From Gammaproteobacteria bacterium (GTDB lineage: Bacteria; Pseudomonadota; Gammaproteobacteria; Ga0077536): DNA of 61,452 nucleotides. The notes under the pieces were generated by a model. The model did not search any database and had not been told where the DNA came from. It saw nothing but the letters and a program-made list of their open reading frames with translations. Each line of letters begins with the position of its first letter. Position 1 is the first letter of the stretch. Shown here piece after piece: positions 36,781 to 44,546 of the stretch. The DNA lies in the NCBI GenBank assembly GCA_016191285.1, contig JACPPA010000041.1, forward strand, positions 1-61,452. The letters are read 5' to 3'. The translations under genes and the position numbers were made by a program.

Positions 36781-37860
36781 CTAGCTGACGCTTAATCGAC
36801 GCAACACCACCAGTTCTTGTCTCGCGCCGCGATCACACACGGTGTTCGCAGACTCGATCAATCGCGATAACTCTGCCGCCGAATAATGCGTTGTGATACG
36901 TCCGGCACGATGCCCCAACAGATCTTGTCTATCTTCAAAGCTCACCCCGGCCGCGCGGAGGCGTCGACCAAACGTATGCTTCAAATCATGTACGCGCACC
37001 TGTGGTAGCTCCGTTGCCCTCCGTGCTCTCAACCACGCACCATTCAACATTCGCCGAACCGGCTTGCCGCGGTAACTGAACACATGCGTGGAATGTTTTC
37101 CGCGCATACCCTCTGTCACCGAACCAGCGATTCGATTCAGCACCACCAGCCGTTCATCTCCATTCTTCACGAAGTTACCCGGAATGATAAACACCGATGT
37201 ATTCAACATCGGTAGTTTCACCTCCCAAGCCCAACGCAGATTGCAGATTTCGGCATCCCGACATCCGGTATTGACGGCGAACAACGCCATCTGCGCCAAG
37301 TGATCTGGCAAACGCTGAAACAATTTCGTCTGCTCGTCCCAATCAAGCGGGTAGGGTTGGCGCTTGTGGAGATCAGGTAGAAGCTTGATCTTCGGTGCTG
37401 TCGCCAGCCACGTGAGACCGTACTCATCCAACCACTCCGACGCCGCGAGGTTCAACACTCTCCTCACCACCTTCAATCCATGATTGATAGTGCCGACAGC
37501 TACGCCATCCAAGCGCCGTGCATCGATAAAGCCTTGCATCGCACCCATATGAATGCGCTCCAAATGTAGTGAACCAATCCACGGCATCACTTGCTTTAAC
37601 AATCCGATATCGCGCATCAGACTCCGCTTGTGCTGATTCTCCAGCACAAACTTCGCGGCCGCTTGTTCAAAACTCCGACTCGGCCGCACACCATAGACAT
37701 TCGCCTGCCGATCCGTCTCAATCAATCGGGCGACGACGCGTTCTGCTTCAGTGAGTTCACGAGTTTGAGTGCTTTGGCAAACTCGCCGCCCGCCGATACG
37801 TTTATCAAGGTGCCAAGTCCCGCCTCTTTTGACGAGCCCCGGCGTTTTTTTACGTCCCAT
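36781..37860 (-). CDS. int: Tyrosine recombinase (island integrase)
   Basis: A 359-residue site-specific recombinase pointing to the tRNA-Phe att site 62 bases away. The N-terminal arm-binding and SAM-like regions (about 60-170) precede the catalytic domain. The residues are Arg in NTGCRDAEICNLRW, HDLKHTFGRR (a Lys in place of the usual second Arg of HxxRH, as seen in relatives) and LLGHRAGRITTHYS, with His and the nucleophile Tyr. The start overlaps the AlpA-like gene's 3' end by 139 bases. Position and orientation make it the enzyme that inserted this island. Confidence 0.94.
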   Translation of the reverse strand: MGRKKTPGLVKRGGTWHLDKRIGGRRVCQSTQTRELTEAERVVARLIETDRQANVYGVRPSRSFEQAAAKFVLENQHKRSLMRDIGLLKQVMPWIGSLHLERIHMGAMQGFIDARRLDGVAVGTINHGLKVVRRVLNLAASEWLDEYGLTWLATAPKIKLLPDLHKRQPYPLDWDEQTKLFQRLPDHLAQMALFAVNTGCRDAEICNLRWAWEVKLPMLNTSVFIIPGNFVKNGDERLVVLNRIAGSVTEGMRGKHSTHVFSYRGKPVRRMLNGAWLRARRATELPQVRVHDLKHTFGRRLRAAGVSFEDRQDLLGHRAGRITTHYSAAELSRLIESANTVCDRGARQELVVLRRLSVS

Positions 37861-38096
37861 ACCTGTTCTCCTTTCGATTGGCTGGGACGCCCGTTGCGGG
37901 ACTTATAGTGGTCGACCCAGGCGTCCAGTTCAAGGCGGTCGAACGCGATCCCCTGTCGACCAATCGGGATTCCAGTCAGATACGGACGCACCTCTTCGTT
38001 GAATCGATTCCGATCCATGCCGAGGTAACGCGGTGCATCGCGGAAACGCAGGAGTCGTGGCGTAATAGGCAACCGGTCTTTGGCATCGCGATGCAT
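37722..38096 (-). CDS. AlpA/excisionase-like DNA-binding protein
   Basis: A 124-residue protein from ATG 38096. The first half has LLRFRDAPRYLGMDRNRF (winged-helix MerR/AlpA-like) and IPIGRQGIAFDRLELDAWV, typical of small excisionase-like regulators that precede integrases in proteobacterial islands. The second half (WDVKKRRGSSKEAG to the end) is read from DNA that also codes for the integrase N-terminus, in another frame. Such proteins activate integrase transcription or steer excision; that role is inferred from family and place. Confidence 0.72.
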   Translation of the reverse strand: MHRDAKDRLPITPRLLRFRDAPRYLGMDRNRFNEEVRPYLTGIPIGRQGIAFDRLELDAWVDHYKSRNGRPSQSKGEQVWDVKKRRGSSKEAGLGTLINVSAGGEFAKALKLVNSLKQNASSPD

Positions 38097-38215
38097 GGTG
38101 GCGCATCGTGCCGTCGACCATGACCCATTGGAACGTTAAATCGCGCGTTGCCTAGGCGCGATTTCCGCCGGCACACCGCTGCGTGTGCATCAGAAAATTA
38201 ATGTTCTAACTGTTG

Positions 38216-38240
38216 ACCATGTCCAAATAATGGACATGGT
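38216..38240. promoter_or_regulatory. Perfect palindrome upstream of the AlpA-like gene
   Basis: ACCATGTCCA and TGGACATGGT are arranged around AATAA. It lies 120 bases upstream of the AlpA-like start on the opposite strand and has the size of an operator for a dimeric repressor. No regulator is assigned. Confidence 0.55.
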
Positions 38241-38282
38241 GCGTTCACGGATAAACGCTTCGGTGCTAGCGTCCAATTTTCA

Positions 38283-38302
38283 TGATTGTTTTAAAACAAT
38301 CA
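38283..38302. promoter_or_regulatory. Perfect 20-bp palindrome TGATTGTTTTAAAACAATCA
   Basis: A fully self-complementary 20-bp sequence with no loop, suited to bind a dimeric protein. It lies in the repeat-rich left arm of the island. The function is unknown. Confidence 0.5.
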
Positions 38303-38337
38303 GATGTGGAACCCTGTTTATCAGGAAGCTCTACTGT

Positions 38338-38374
38338 TGTGGATGAAAGTTCAGGGCCTAATATTTCATCCACA
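38338..38374. repeat. TGTGGA/TCCACA inverted repeat, copy A
   Basis: TGTGGATGAAA at 38338-38348 pairs with TTTCATCCACA at 38364-38374 across 15 bases. The ends match the reverse of a DnaA box (TGTGGATAA-like) at seven or eight of nine positions. Confidence 0.65.
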
Positions 38375-38519
38375 GGCGGCGCGAAATCACGCGCGATCAA
38401 TTCGTGGTTTTCTCTTGGCGAAATGATGGTTGCTTGAGGGGAACACGGCGGCGGCGAACGCCATGCCGAATCTGGATTAAGCAATCGCACACCAACTTGC
38501 ACTCGAGGTGATGCCCAGC

Positions 38520-38558
38520 CTGTGGACAAATTATTACTTAGTAATATTTTGTCCACAG
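38520..38558. repeat. TGTGGA/TCCACA inverted repeat, copy B
   Basis: CTGTGGACAAATTATTAC pairs with GTAATATTTTGTCCACAG (one mismatch, AT-rich loop). The unit is preceded by CAGC and resembles copy C 198 bases further on. Confidence 0.7.
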
Positions 38559-38717
38559 CTGCTAAGTCAGCGCTTCAATAGCTTGAACTATTTATTTGTG
38601 AGACCGCGAAATTCGACGCGTTTCAGCTGTCGGGGCGACTTCCCCATTTTTGCGTTCGTTTGAGAATACGGATATCGCCCCGGTCCGCGATTCGTCCCGC
38701 CGGAAGCGGTTTTCAGC

Positions 38718-38756
38718 CTGTGGACAAATTATTTACCGTAAATAATTCTTCCACAG
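38718..38756. repeat. TGTGGA/TCCACA inverted repeat, copy C
   Basis: CTGTGGACAAATTATTTA pairs with TAAATAATTCTTCCACAG around CCG (two mismatches). The left arm is identical to copy B over the first 16 bases. The common tail after B and C suggests a duplicated unit. Confidence 0.7.
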
Positions 38757-38908
38757 AACTTAAGGGGGTACTTCAATAACGTGAATCAGTGGTTTGTCAG
38801 CATGCGAAAATCTTTATTTTTCGTATACCAGGAAAACTTCCCAATTTCAAAGCAAACAGTATTTGCTGCGGCTATGATGTCGGCGCTCGACGACCGTATC
38901 GCCCGCGA

Positions 38909-39835
38909 TCACCGATTTAGGTAAATCGCGGTCACACTTTCCCGCTCGTGTCCGAGCTCCCGACTGATGGTGAGTCGCGCCTCGTGGTCGAGACTTTTCT
39001 GTTCGCGCGTCAATGTCTTTGATTGTGGTCCACCAGCCGCGGGTGACTGCCAACCAGTCAATTCGAGATAGCGTTGTTGCGCATAGGCATGGCGAAGGCC
39101 GTGAAGTTTGGATAAACCGGCACGGCTGGTGTTGCCCTCATAGACGCGCAGTTGTTCGATGTAGTTTCGGTTTGCGGGAATGAGTGAGCCGCGACCCGCC
39201 AGTTGATGCGCACGGTTGAGAACATCACGTTGTTGGGGTGTTCGTATCGGAAGCTCGCGTGCCTTGCCGCCCTTGGTCCAGGTGTCTTTGAGGACTAACG
39301 TGTCCCCTCGGTCAGCGTAGCTCGGCATGAATTTGATGGCTTCTTCACGGCGGAGGCCAAAGGCTTGCTGCAGTTCAAGACTCATTCGTACATAAAGGTC
39401 ACGGAGGTTGCTAAGAACATCGGTCGCAATCGTTTTTGCTTTGTTCTCATCGCTGACAAATTGGCGATGCGGAATGCCGTAGCGATCATTGGTACGTTCG
39501 ATGACATTTTGGCGATTAACCTTCCTGGCCCACCAGCGCAAGGCCGCCATCCGATTCTTGAGGGTGGCGACTGCGAGCTTCTCGTCGCGCCAACGCTTAA
39601 GCAACGCGTCGACATGTTTGGGTTTAAGCGAATGGCTATCCATCTGGCGAAACCCAAGTTCTTGGAGCTGGTTCGCGATGAGGTCGAGTATCCAGCGGCG
39701 CTGTGCTTGGGTCGCATAGCTCCCATCGCGGTTGTGGTCACAGAGTTCTTTCAGTTGGAATTTGAGATCGTTCACGTGTTCCTGCATTTCGGGTAAGTGT
39801 TGATGATCTCCCAAGGGCCGTAACCACTTGAGCAT
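38909..39835 (-). CDS. Second integrase-like tyrosine recombinase
   Basis: A 308-residue protein with a SAM-like N-terminal domain (LKPKHVDALLKRWRDEKL) and a catalytic half with Arg in FGLRREEAIKF, HGLRHAYAQQRY (complete HxxRH) and LGHERESVTAIYLNR (His, Tyr). It belongs to the shorter integrase family (phage_int_SAM_2/Integrase_1 type) found in proteobacterial integrative elements, with a role beyond the main integrase that is not clear. ATG 39835 follows the hairpin-rich leader. A full catalytic set means it may act on its own sites. Confidence 0.82.
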   Translation of the reverse strand: MLKWLRPLGDHQHLPEMQEHVNDLKFQLKELCDHNRDGSYATQAQRRWILDLIANQLQELGFRQMDSHSLKPKHVDALLKRWRDEKLAVATLKNRMAALRWWARKVNRQNVIERTNDRYGIPHRQFVSDENKAKTIATDVLSNLRDLYVRMSLELQQAFGLRREEAIKFMPSYADRGDTLVLKDTWTKGGKARELPIRTPQQRDVLNRAHQLAGRGSLIPANRNYIEQLRVYEGNTSRAGLSKLHGLRHAYAQQRYLELTGWQSPAAGGPQSKTLTREQKSLDHEARLTISRELGHERESVTAIYLNR

Positions 39836-39849
39836 GCGTTAGCGTGAAT

Positions 39850-39985
39850 AGATCGGGGACACGACGCCCCAAGACCTCAAGATGCCGGTCTCCGGCAGTG
39901 CGGACTGTCCTCGTGGAGGAAGTCACCGCACCAGTCCAACGAGCCCATTGCGGGCTTACCCTTCGCGGTGCGAAGCACCGAATAG
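39850..39985 (-). ncRNA. Candidate structured RNA leader upstream of second integrase
   Basis: At least six hairpins crowd into about 130 bases: GCCGG/CCGGC (39884-39896); TCCTC/GAGGA (39908-39920); GTGCGG/CCGCAC (39898-39903 with 39926-39931), crossing with GGACTG/CAGTCC (39902-39907 with 39932-39937); AGCCC/GGGCT (39942-39956); and two competing stems, CTTCGC/GCGAAG (39961-39975) and CGGTGC/GCACCG (39966-39980). The pattern, with crossing and mutually exclusive pairings, resembles a regulatory RNA. An RNA class called int-alpA has been described near such genes, but I cannot compare the models here. Confidence 0.5.
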
Positions 39986-40579
39986 CGGTCGGGTGAAATT
40001 CCCCGCCGTTCACGAACACATTTCAATTCACCCTCGACCTGAGCACACGAGTTCATTGAAACGACTTAGCAGATACGGAATGAACGTTTCATATCATTCA
40101 TCCCAGACAACGACCCACATTCTTTCGAATGCCGCATTTCTTGAAGATCTTTGAAATGCCTTGTTTGCCACGATTAGCGTCGTGGCCACGCATGGTTTCG
40201 GATGGGAAAGACATTACTGCAACCACCCAATCAACGCTGCAATAAACCTGTACGCGATGTGCGCGATTTATTTTTGATGAATTAAAATCAAACAGACACG
40301 CTGCGCGATTTCGCGCAACCGAGTTCAGTACGTGAATAAAATTAAGAAATCCTGTCCGAATCGGACGTCATACTTAGACGGTACTGCGAATGAAGCCGGC
40401 GAAAGCCTTTATGGCGCTTCAGGATTCCGTCCTCGTCCCTACCGCGGACGGTAGGGACGAGGACGGCCTTCGGGGTAGTCAAACGCAATGCTGATCACGT
40501 GGCGCTGAACCGCGCTCACGCTGGTGACGTGAATCAATAACCCACTTAGAATATCGGCTCGTAAGGTATCGCAAGGACG
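39986..40579. other. Gene-free region left of the IS91 fossil
   Basis: No credible gene in about 590 bases. It holds several inverted repeats: GCCACGA/TCGTGGC at 40167-40186 and a long perfect hairpin at 40427-40466. AT-rich stretches around 40270-40360 contrast with GC-rich flanks. It could contain promoters or an origin-like segment of the island, but nothing identifies it. Confidence 0.5.
40427..40466. terminator. Perfect 18-bp stem-loop
   Basis: CCGTCCTCGTCCCTACCG at 40427-40444 and its exact complement at 40449-40466 enclose CGGA. It has no U tract on either strand, so intrinsic termination is not assured. It lies about 110 bases before the IS91 fossil and could be the hairpin found near the ends of rolling-circle elements. 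Confidence 0.45.
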
Positions 40580-40581
40580 CC

Positions 40582-40838
40582 GTCGCTGGGACTGCGCGTG
40601 CGGGCGAGTATGCCCGTCACCGTCCCGACCAGACGCTCCTGTATCAACTCGTTGAGCAATACTACCCAGCTTTCGTAGAACACCTGGCGGCGCGTCAGCG
40701 GACGTTGCCGACGCATGTGTAGTGCGAGTTCGAAGACTATCTGACGTTCGGCCGTTTGGAGCACGGCTTCTTGAGAGTGCGCTGCGTGGACTGTCATGCC
40801 GAGAGACTCGTGGCATGCAACTGTAAGCAGCGTGAAAA
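40582..40838 (+). pseudogene. IS91-family transposase fossil (N-terminal part)
   Basis: One plus frame, without a start, reads YARHRPDQTLLYQLVEQYYP and, after an internal TAG, EFEDYLTFGRLEHGFLRVRC then VDCHAERLVACNCKQ. The end corresponds to the zinc-binding Cys region of IS91/IS801 transposases, where CxxC and CK patterns precede the HUH domain. The in-frame stop and the loss of everything after CK mean it is not functional. It lies just left of the catabolic cargo, so a past rolling-circle event may have brought or flanked it. Confidence 0.65.
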
Positions 40839-40876
40839 AGGACGGTTAATTTTCTATACCAGCGCGCGATCTGGCT

Positions 40877-41887
40877 TCAAGGCAGCAACAGGATCTTTCC
40901 GATGTGCGCGCTGCTTTCAAGGAGCGCGTGGGCTTGTGAAGCCTCCGCAAGCGGGATGGCGGCGTGGGTGACGGCGCGAAGCTGGCCGGTGCCAAACAAG
41001 GGCCACGCCTTCTCCTCGAGCGCACGGCACAAGGCCCCCTTTTCCTGGATGGAGCAAGAGCGCAAGCTCGAGCCGGTGACGGTGAGCCGGTTGAGCACGA
41101 TCTGCTTCAGGTCCATTTCGGCGGCGCTGCCACCAATCAACCCCACGAACACCAGGCGTCCCGACCGCTTGAGAAGCCTCAGTTCGCGCTCCACGTAAGG
41201 CGCGCCAACGAGATCAAGAATGACATCGACGCCCTGGCCACTGGTGGCCGCCAGTGCAGCGTCGCAGAAGTCGTCGGTGCGGTAATTGATCGCGATGTCA
41301 GCGCCAAGATCCACGCATGCGGCGCACTTCGCTTCGCTGCCGGCGGTCGCCATTACCGTGGCGCCGAAGGCTTTGCCCAACATGATCGTCGTGACTCCGA
41401 CGCCGCTGGAGCCGCCCTGCACAAGCAGCACTTCGCCCGCCTTCAGTTGTGCTCGATCGATCACGTTGGTCCACACCGTGCAGAAAGTCTCGGGCAGTCC
41501 TGCGGCGTCGATCAGCGAAACGTTGGGTGGCACGGCCATGCACTGCGCTTCCGGAGCGACGGCGTACTCCGCATATCCTTCGCCGATCAGCAGTGCACAG
41601 ACAGGGTCGCCTATCCGCCACCGAACGACCCCATCACCCACAGAGGCGATCGTGCCCGACACCTCCAGGCCGGGCACGGCAGCAGGTGCTCCGGGTGGCA
41701 TCGGATAAGTACCTTGACGTTGCATCACGTCGGCGCGATTGACCCCTGCTGCGGTGACCTTGATGAGAACTTCGCCGGCCCGCGGAACCGGAATTGGCCG
41801 CCACGCTGGCACGAGCACTTCCACACCGCCGGGCTCTCGAATCTCGACGACTTGCATGGAGCCGCTGTGGGTAAAGGGATGCGTCAT
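40877..41887 (-). CDS. NAD(P)H:quinone oxidoreductase-like zinc-less MDR enzyme
   Basis: A 336-residue medium-chain reductase, PIG3/QOR-like. ATG 41887 overlaps the amidohydrolase stop (TGATG). The catalytic N-terminal region has VTAAGVNRADVMQRQG; the NADP-binding loop is VQGGSSGVGVTTIMLG; LDLVGAPYVERELRLLKRSGR is the standard Rossmann follow-on. The Cys ligands of zinc MDR enzymes are absent. It likely reduces a quinone or enone intermediate and is co-transcribed with the upstream amidohydrolase. Confidence 0.88.
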   Translation of the reverse strand: MTHPFTHSGSMQVVEIREPGGVEVLVPAWRPIPVPRAGEVLIKVTAAGVNRADVMQRQGTYPMPPGAPAAVPGLEVSGTIASVGDGVVRWRIGDPVCALLIGEGYAEYAVAPEAQCMAVPPNVSLIDAAGLPETFCTVWTNVIDRAQLKAGEVLLVQGGSSGVGVTTIMLGKAFGATVMATAGSEAKCAACVDLGADIAINYRTDDFCDAALAATSGQGVDVILDLVGAPYVERELRLLKRSGRLVFVGLIGGSAAEMDLKQIVLNRLTVTGSSLRSCSIQEKGALCRALEEKAWPLFGTGQLRAVTHAAIPLAEASQAHALLESSAHIGKILLLP

Positions 41888-42951
41888 CAGTCCAACCCGA
41901 GCCGGTAGACCCGCTGCGCGGTTCCGTTGTAGAGCGCCGTCTTCTCGCTGGCGCTGGCGCCTGCGGTGATGCGTTTGAAGGTATTCCACAGGGTGGTGTA
42001 TCCGGTCCCGAGTTTCTCGACCGGAAAGTTGCTTTCGAACATGCAGCGCTCCGCGCCGAACAGTTCAATACAGGTTTCGACGTACGGTCGCCAGTAGGTG
42101 GCGAGCGTGAGCGAGTCGGGAGGGGCCTCGAGCGCGAGGTAGTCGTAGGCAGCCAGCCGCAGGACCAAGCCACCTATCTTCACTGACACGTTGGGATTCG
42201 CGGCGACCTGGGTCATCGAAGCTCGCCACGTCGAGAAGACTTCATCGCGCCGGCCCGTGTACCTGCCGTAGCCCAAGGGCATGCCCGCGTGCACGAGAGC
42301 GATCCCGAGATCGGGAAAGGAATGGGCGAGGTCGGCCACTTCCGCCAGTTGTGAGTGGTATGCCAACGCATCGAACGACAGGCCCAGAGCCTGCAGGCAC
42401 GAGATGCCGGCGCGGAAGATGGGATCGCCAAGCATTCCAGGGGACGGGTTAGTGTGGCTGTTACCGATGACGGGGTCGGCGTCCCATCCAGTGGCATACC
42501 GCACCCCGCGGAAGCGGCCTCCGCCGGCGGCCACGTGGGCCTCGAGTACCGGCTCGGCCCGGGTGCCAAGCGTCAGGTCGACAAACCCGACGATGCCAGC
42601 GGCGATGCGCGTCGGGCCATACATCCCGCTCGCGCTCATGGCAGCAATACCGTTGACGAACTCCGTTTCCCCCACCGGGCGCATCTCGATCGGGCCGGTC
42701 GCTCGATACATCGCGAGGCATTCGTTGAAGACCGTCGCCACGATGTTGTGCCCGCCGCTCAGATCGGCCACGAAGTCATCGATCAGGTATCGGTTGTTCG
42801 GCGCATCCCAGACATGATGGTGTGTGTCGACGATCGGGAGATCCGGTTCGAGCGCCGCCTCGACCGGCTGCTTGCTCAACCACTCCGCACTGGGCGGGAA
42901 GAAGCGGCCGAATTGCCCATGCCCTTGCGGTCGACTCACAAAAACACCCAT
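41887..42951 (-). CDS. Amidohydrolase family 2 (TIM-barrel) protein
   Basis: A 354-residue protein beginning after GAGGAGA. IVDTHHHVWD gives the first metal-binding His pair; later segments (FRGVRYATGWD, ALVHAGMPLGYGR, MFESNFPVEKLG) match amidohydrolase_2 enzymes, which hydrolyse lactones or decarboxylate cyclic acids such as resorcylate or aminocarboxymuconate. Which reaction occurs here is not determinable. It is first in a two-gene minus-strand operon with the quinone oxidoreductase and divergent from the OYE gene. Confidence 0.87.
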   Translation of the reverse strand: MGVFVSRPQGHGQFGRFFPPSAEWLSKQPVEAALEPDLPIVDTHHHVWDAPNNRYLIDDFVADLSGGHNIVATVFNECLAMYRATGPIEMRPVGETEFVNGIAAMSASGMYGPTRIAAGIVGFVDLTLGTRAEPVLEAHVAAGGGRFRGVRYATGWDADPVIGNSHTNPSPGMLGDPIFRAGISCLQALGLSFDALAYHSQLAEVADLAHSFPDLGIALVHAGMPLGYGRYTGRRDEVFSTWRASMTQVAANPNVSVKIGGLVLRLAAYDYLALEAPPDSLTLATYWRPYVETCIELFGAERCMFESNFPVEKLGTGYTTLWNTFKRITAGASASEKTALYNGTAQRVYRLGLD

Positions 42952-43289
42952 GCAGTTGTCTCCTCGGTTTTGCGGTCAGCCATCAATCCGGCCGACGCTC
43001 TGCATCAATGAGAGCAGAAAATCGGCGGCATGGTTCGCGGCGATGGGTTTGGGCGAGGAATATCAAGAGTGTGATGCGCGCCTCAGATTGCAGAACGCGA
43101 AACCTCGGCGATGCGCGTCGTTCTCCCAGTCGACGCATCACATCCGTGATGTTCAGCCGTGACATGGGTATTCCTCATGTGGAACGCTGGTGGTGGACTC
43201 AATCATTCAATAGAGTTTCTGGGTTCATCCGCGTCATGCCGCCTCCCGATCAGGGCCTGACTGCACGCCTTCGCTATTGGAGAAATCTC
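42952..43289. other. Divergent promoter region between amidohydrolase and OYE genes
   Basis: No gene. It serves two divergent cargo transcripts. GAGGAGA for the amidohydrolase and TTGGAGAAA before the OYE ATG are the visible signals. An inverted GCGTCG...CGACGC motif (about 43117-43137) could bind a regulator; none is encoded adjacent. Confidence 0.4.
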
Positions 43290-44459
43290 ATGAGCAGCCT
43301 GCTTTTTGTACCGATGGAACTGCGAGGTGTCAAGCTGAGAAACCGCATTGTTCTGCCGCCCATGCTCACTTACCAGGCACAGAACGGATGTGTGAATGAC
43401 TGGCACCTGATCCACTACGGCAAATACGCGATCGGCGGGGTAGGGCTGGTATTCATGGAGTCGACCAAGGTCGATCCGCGCGGTTGCACGACGCCAAACG
43501 ATCTTGGTCTTTGGAAGGACGAGTTCATCGGTCCGTTGCAGCGGATCACTGCATTTCTGAAGTCTCATGGTGCAGCAGCAGGAATCCAGTTGGGCCACTC
43601 CGGCCGCAAGGCGCGCAACTCCCTGCCATGGAACGGACGCGGCCCGCTGGACAGTCACCCCGGTGTCGATCGCGGGGAAGCGTGGGATCTCATTGCGCCG
43701 AGTGCCATCGCCCACAACGCACAGTCGTCGGTGCCACACGCCATGACCATGGACGAGATTCATGAGCAGGTTGAAGCGTGGGGACAGGCGGCGGAGCGTG
43801 CCGATCGTGCCGGATTCGATGTGCTCGAGGTGCATGGGGCGCACGGCTACTTGCTGCATCAATTTCTGTCGGCCCAGTCCAACCAGCGTGAAGATAGTTA
43901 TGGGGGTTCGTTGGAGAACCGGATGCGCTTTGCGGTCGATGTGGTGGAACGAATCCGCCAATCCTGGCCCGTGGAGAAGCCTCTCTTCTTCCGGGTGTCT
44001 GCAGTGGACGAGACCGGATGGAGCATCGCGGACAGCGTCGAGCTCGCGCGGGTGTTGAAGACATGCGGCGTCGACGTTTTCGACTGCAGTTCGGGCGGCA
44101 TGTCCGCGACCCGCAATCCATTGGAAACCGGACAACCGCCTCGCTACGGCTATCAGGTTCCTTACGCAGCCGAGATTCGGAAGGGGGCGGGCATTCAGAC
44201 CATGGCCGTCGGCCTGATCATTCACAGCGATCAGGCAGAAGAGATTCTGACCAGCGGCGCTGCAGATCTCGTTGCCATTGGTCGGGAGATGCTTCACAAC
44301 CCCAACTGGCCGCTCGACGCTGCAGAGAAGCTTGGAGATGCAACGCCTTACACGATGCTCCCGAACTCGTATGGGTACTGGCTTGGCAAGCGCACGCAGT
44401 CGGGATTCGGCGGACGCCCTTCAACCTGGCAGGTCGGGATCGAGCATGACGAAGGGTGA
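43290..44459 (+). CDS. Old Yellow Enzyme-family NADH:flavin oxidoreductase
   Basis: A 389-residue FMN-dependent TIM-barrel ene-reductase. ATG 43290 has GGAGAAA nearby. The family signatures are LRNRIVLPPMLTYQ, GIQLGHSGRKA and the catalytic His pair in EVHGAHGYLLHQFLS, then DSYGGSLENRMRF. The YqjM-type redox Cys near the N-terminus is replaced (PPMLTY). It lacks the extra [4Fe-4S]/FAD domain of dienoyl-CoA reductase. It probably reduces a conjugated enone or unsaturated acid in the cargo pathway. Confidence 0.91.
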   Translation: MSSLLFVPMELRGVKLRNRIVLPPMLTYQAQNGCVNDWHLIHYGKYAIGGVGLVFMESTKVDPRGCTTPNDLGLWKDEFIGPLQRITAFLKSHGAAAGIQLGHSGRKARNSLPWNGRGPLDSHPGVDRGEAWDLIAPSAIAHNAQSSVPHAMTMDEIHEQVEAWGQAAERADRAGFDVLEVHGAHGYLLHQFLSAQSNQREDSYGGSLENRMRFAVDVVERIRQSWPVEKPLFFRVSAVDETGWSIADSVELARVLKTCGVDVFDCSSGGMSATRNPLETGQPPRYGYQVPYAAEIRKGAGIQTMAVGLIIHSDQAEEILTSGAADLVAIGREMLHNPNWPLDAAEKLGDATPYTMLPNSYGYWLGKRTQSGFGGRPSTWQVGIEHDEG

Positions 44460-44546
44460 GGCCGTGGATGGACTCGTGATCAATGCTCTAAACATGCGGC
44501 GTGTGCTCAAGCGCCTTCTCACAGTGCAACCTTGGATGGAGAAGAC

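Larger units (their letters stand above)
38097..38908. other. Gene-free left-arm region with repeated inverted repeats
   Basis: About 810 bases with no convincing gene (the one 96-codon minus frame has unlikely composition). It is AT-richer than the surroundings and holds at least five inverted repeats, listed separately. Three of them share the ends TGTGGA and TCCACA. Two are followed by a common tail containing CTTCAATA and GCGAAA about 40-50 bases later, so units of roughly 100 bases look repeated. Confidence 0.7.

Noticed and set aside
38266-38556. Minus-strand frame of 96 codons in the island left arm
   Set aside because: No ribosome site, no family features, and it runs through the inverted repeats; better explained as noncoding.
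38338-38756. Chromosomal oriC based on DnaA-box-like ends
   Set aside because: No dnaA, dnaN, gidA or rpmH neighbours and the region lies inside a mobile island; at most an element origin.
39738-40019. Minus-strand frame of 93 codons overlapping the hairpin-rich leader
   Set aside because: It shares DNA with dense hairpins and with the second integrase start; a structured RNA explains the constraint better than a protein.
40546-40797. Minus-strand frame of 83 codons
   Set aside because: It is antisense to the IS91 transposase fossil, whose Cys motif on the plus strand is more convincing.
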